Shown in pieces: positions 5,778 through 6,411 of a stretch of 6,411 bases of DNA (positions are counted from its first letter, which is position 1; the number at the start of each line of letters is the position of its first letter). The stretch is from Massilia sp. UBA2604 (lineage in GTDB: Bacteria > Pseudomonadota > Gammaproteobacteria > Burkholderiales > Burkholderiaceae_D), in the NCBI GenBank assembly GCA_002339265.1, contig DDKG01000319.1, positions 424-6,834 of the forward strand. Reading direction: 5' to 3'. The position numbers and the translations under genes were made by a program. The notes beneath the pieces were generated by a model. The model was not told where the DNA came from and searched no databases. It was given only the letters and a program-made list of their open reading frames with translations.

Positions 5778-5806
5778 AGTGTAAAACATGGTTACCATTC
5801 AGGCAA
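5778..5806 (-). promoter_or_regulatory. Candidate sigma-70 promoter of the kinase gene
   Basis: On the minus strand TTGCCT (5801-5806) and TACACT (5778-5783) are separated by exactly 17 bp. Initiation near 5771 gives a leader of about 38 nt to the ATG at 5733. It lies between the EAL-REC stop and the kinase start, so the kinase can be transcribed independently of its upstream neighbour. Confidence 0.55.
5788..5798. promoter_or_regulatory. Short palindrome in the kinase promoter spacer
   Basis: ATGGT-A-ACCAT is a perfect 5-bp-arm dyad lying entirely within the 17-bp spacer between the candidate -35 and -10 hexamers. That position suits a repressor or a MerR-type activator. No regulator can be assigned, and an 11-bp dyad may be chance. 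Confidence 0.35.
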
Positions 5807-5825
5807 ACAAATGTCTTCACCAGAG

Positions 5826-6411
5826 CTAGGCGGCCTCTCCCTGCGCATCCTCCTCGCGCGGCGTCTTGCGGTCGTCATAGGGCCCGTACGTCATCCAGTA
5901 GTGCCGGAACGCGAGACGGATATTGTCGCGCAGCTGCTGGTCGTCCCACGGCTTGGTGTAGAAGCGGTAGATCGCGCCGCGGTTGATCGAATCGAGCACC
6001 GAATCCACCCCGGTATAGCCCGACAGGATGATGCGGATGGTCTCGGGGTACATCTCCTTGACCTTGCTGAGGAACTCGGTCCCGCTCATCACCGGCATGC
6101 GCTGGTCGCACAGGATCACGTGCACCCGGTACAGCGCCAGCAATTCGAAACCCTCGGCCGGCGAGGACGCGGTCAGCACGCGGTAGCCGTCGCGCCGGAA
6201 CAGGCGATGCAGCGCGGTCAGGACGTTCGGGTCGTCGTCGACGATGAGCAGGGTCTGCACCTTGTCGTCGGCGGTCTGCTTTTCTTCGGGCTTGGCGCGG
6301 TTGGACAGCACCATCTCGGCCAGCTGGTCGGCCGGCAACCCGCGCGAAAAATAAAAGCCCTGGATCTGGTCGCAGCGGTGGCGCCGTAGATAGGCCATCT
6401 GGGCGCGCGTC
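5826..6411 (-). CDS. EAL-domain protein with C-terminal receiver (REC) domain, 3' part only
   Basis: The 5' end lies beyond the right edge. The first in-window residues read TRAQ followed by MAYLRRHRCDQIQGFYFSRG and LPADQLAEM, the typical last helix-strand of an EAL domain (the 'GCDQIQGYYFSRPL' region). The ATG at 6398 is therefore internal, not the start. After a short charged linker a full REC domain follows (residues counted from that Met, about 47-168): acidic pair D54/D55 in VDDDP, phosphoacceptor D98 in CDQRMP, S126 in LSGYT, and K149 in TKPWDD. A charged tail ends the protein. EAL domains hydrolyse or sense cyclic-di-GMP; catalytic activity cannot be judged because the EAL signature itself is outside. 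REC at the C-terminus after EAL is less usual than at the N-terminus. The gene precedes the histidine kinase gene on the same strand by 92 bp. Confidence 0.88.
   Translation of the reverse strand, partial: TRAQMAYLRRHRCDQIQGFYFSRGLPADQLAEMVLSNRAKPEEKQTADDKVQTLLIVDDDPNVLTALHRLFRRDGYRVLTASSPAEGFELLALYRVHVILCDQRMPVMSGTEFLSKVKEMYPETIRIILSGYTGVDSVLDSINRGAIYRFYTKPWDDQQLRDNIRLAFRHYWMTYGPYDDRKTPREEDAQGEAA

Noticed and set aside
6396..6398. ATG at 6398 as the true start of a stand-alone response regulator
   Set aside because: The residues around it match the end of an EAL domain, and the frame remains open to the window edge, so the Met is internal.

Overview
The window looks like chromosomal DNA from a high-GC betaproteobacterium, most probably Burkholderiales and within that the Oxalobacteraceae (Massilia-like). 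This is inferred from the strong G/C bias at third codon positions, the malic enzyme/thiL divergent neighbourhood, and the style of the EAL and receiver proteins. No sequence search was possible, so the taxon is an inference.

Layout. (a) 1-1246: the 5' end of an NADP-type malic enzyme gene on the minus strand, divergent from a complete thiL (thiamine-monophosphate kinase) on the plus strand. (b) 1253-3092: an AraC-family regulator with an AraC_N domain (minus), divergent from a classical short-chain dehydrogenase/reductase (SDR; plus), sharing an 88-bp control region. (c) 3126-4397: a TetR-family repressor, a clear intrinsic terminator, then a six-helix DUF308/HdeD-like membrane protein. Each of these two genes has a near-identical palindrome (CCTAC-N6-GTAGG) just upstream, which makes them a probable two-promoter regulon of the TetR protein. 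(d) 4405-6411, all minus strand: a seven-helix NarL-type sensor histidine kinase with its own promoter, and upstream of it the 3' part of a gene encoding an EAL domain followed by a C-terminal receiver domain, cut by the right edge.

How they fit together. The left part is housekeeping (C4 carbon metabolism, thiamine diphosphate synthesis). The middle is an accessory block of two small regulator-plus-effector units. The right part is signalling: a kinase with no LuxR-type response regulator beside it and a cyclic-di-GMP-related EAL-REC protein. Gene packing is tight: convergent pairs are separated by only 6 bp (thiL/araC) and 7 bp (DUF308/kinase). No intergenic stretch exceeds about 150 bp. 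I saw no RNA genes, insertion sequences, CRISPR arrays or attachment sites, and no strong case for an entirely new system. The most informative signals are the paired TetR operators, the orphan kinase and its palindrome-bearing promoter, and the two apparently leaderless starts.
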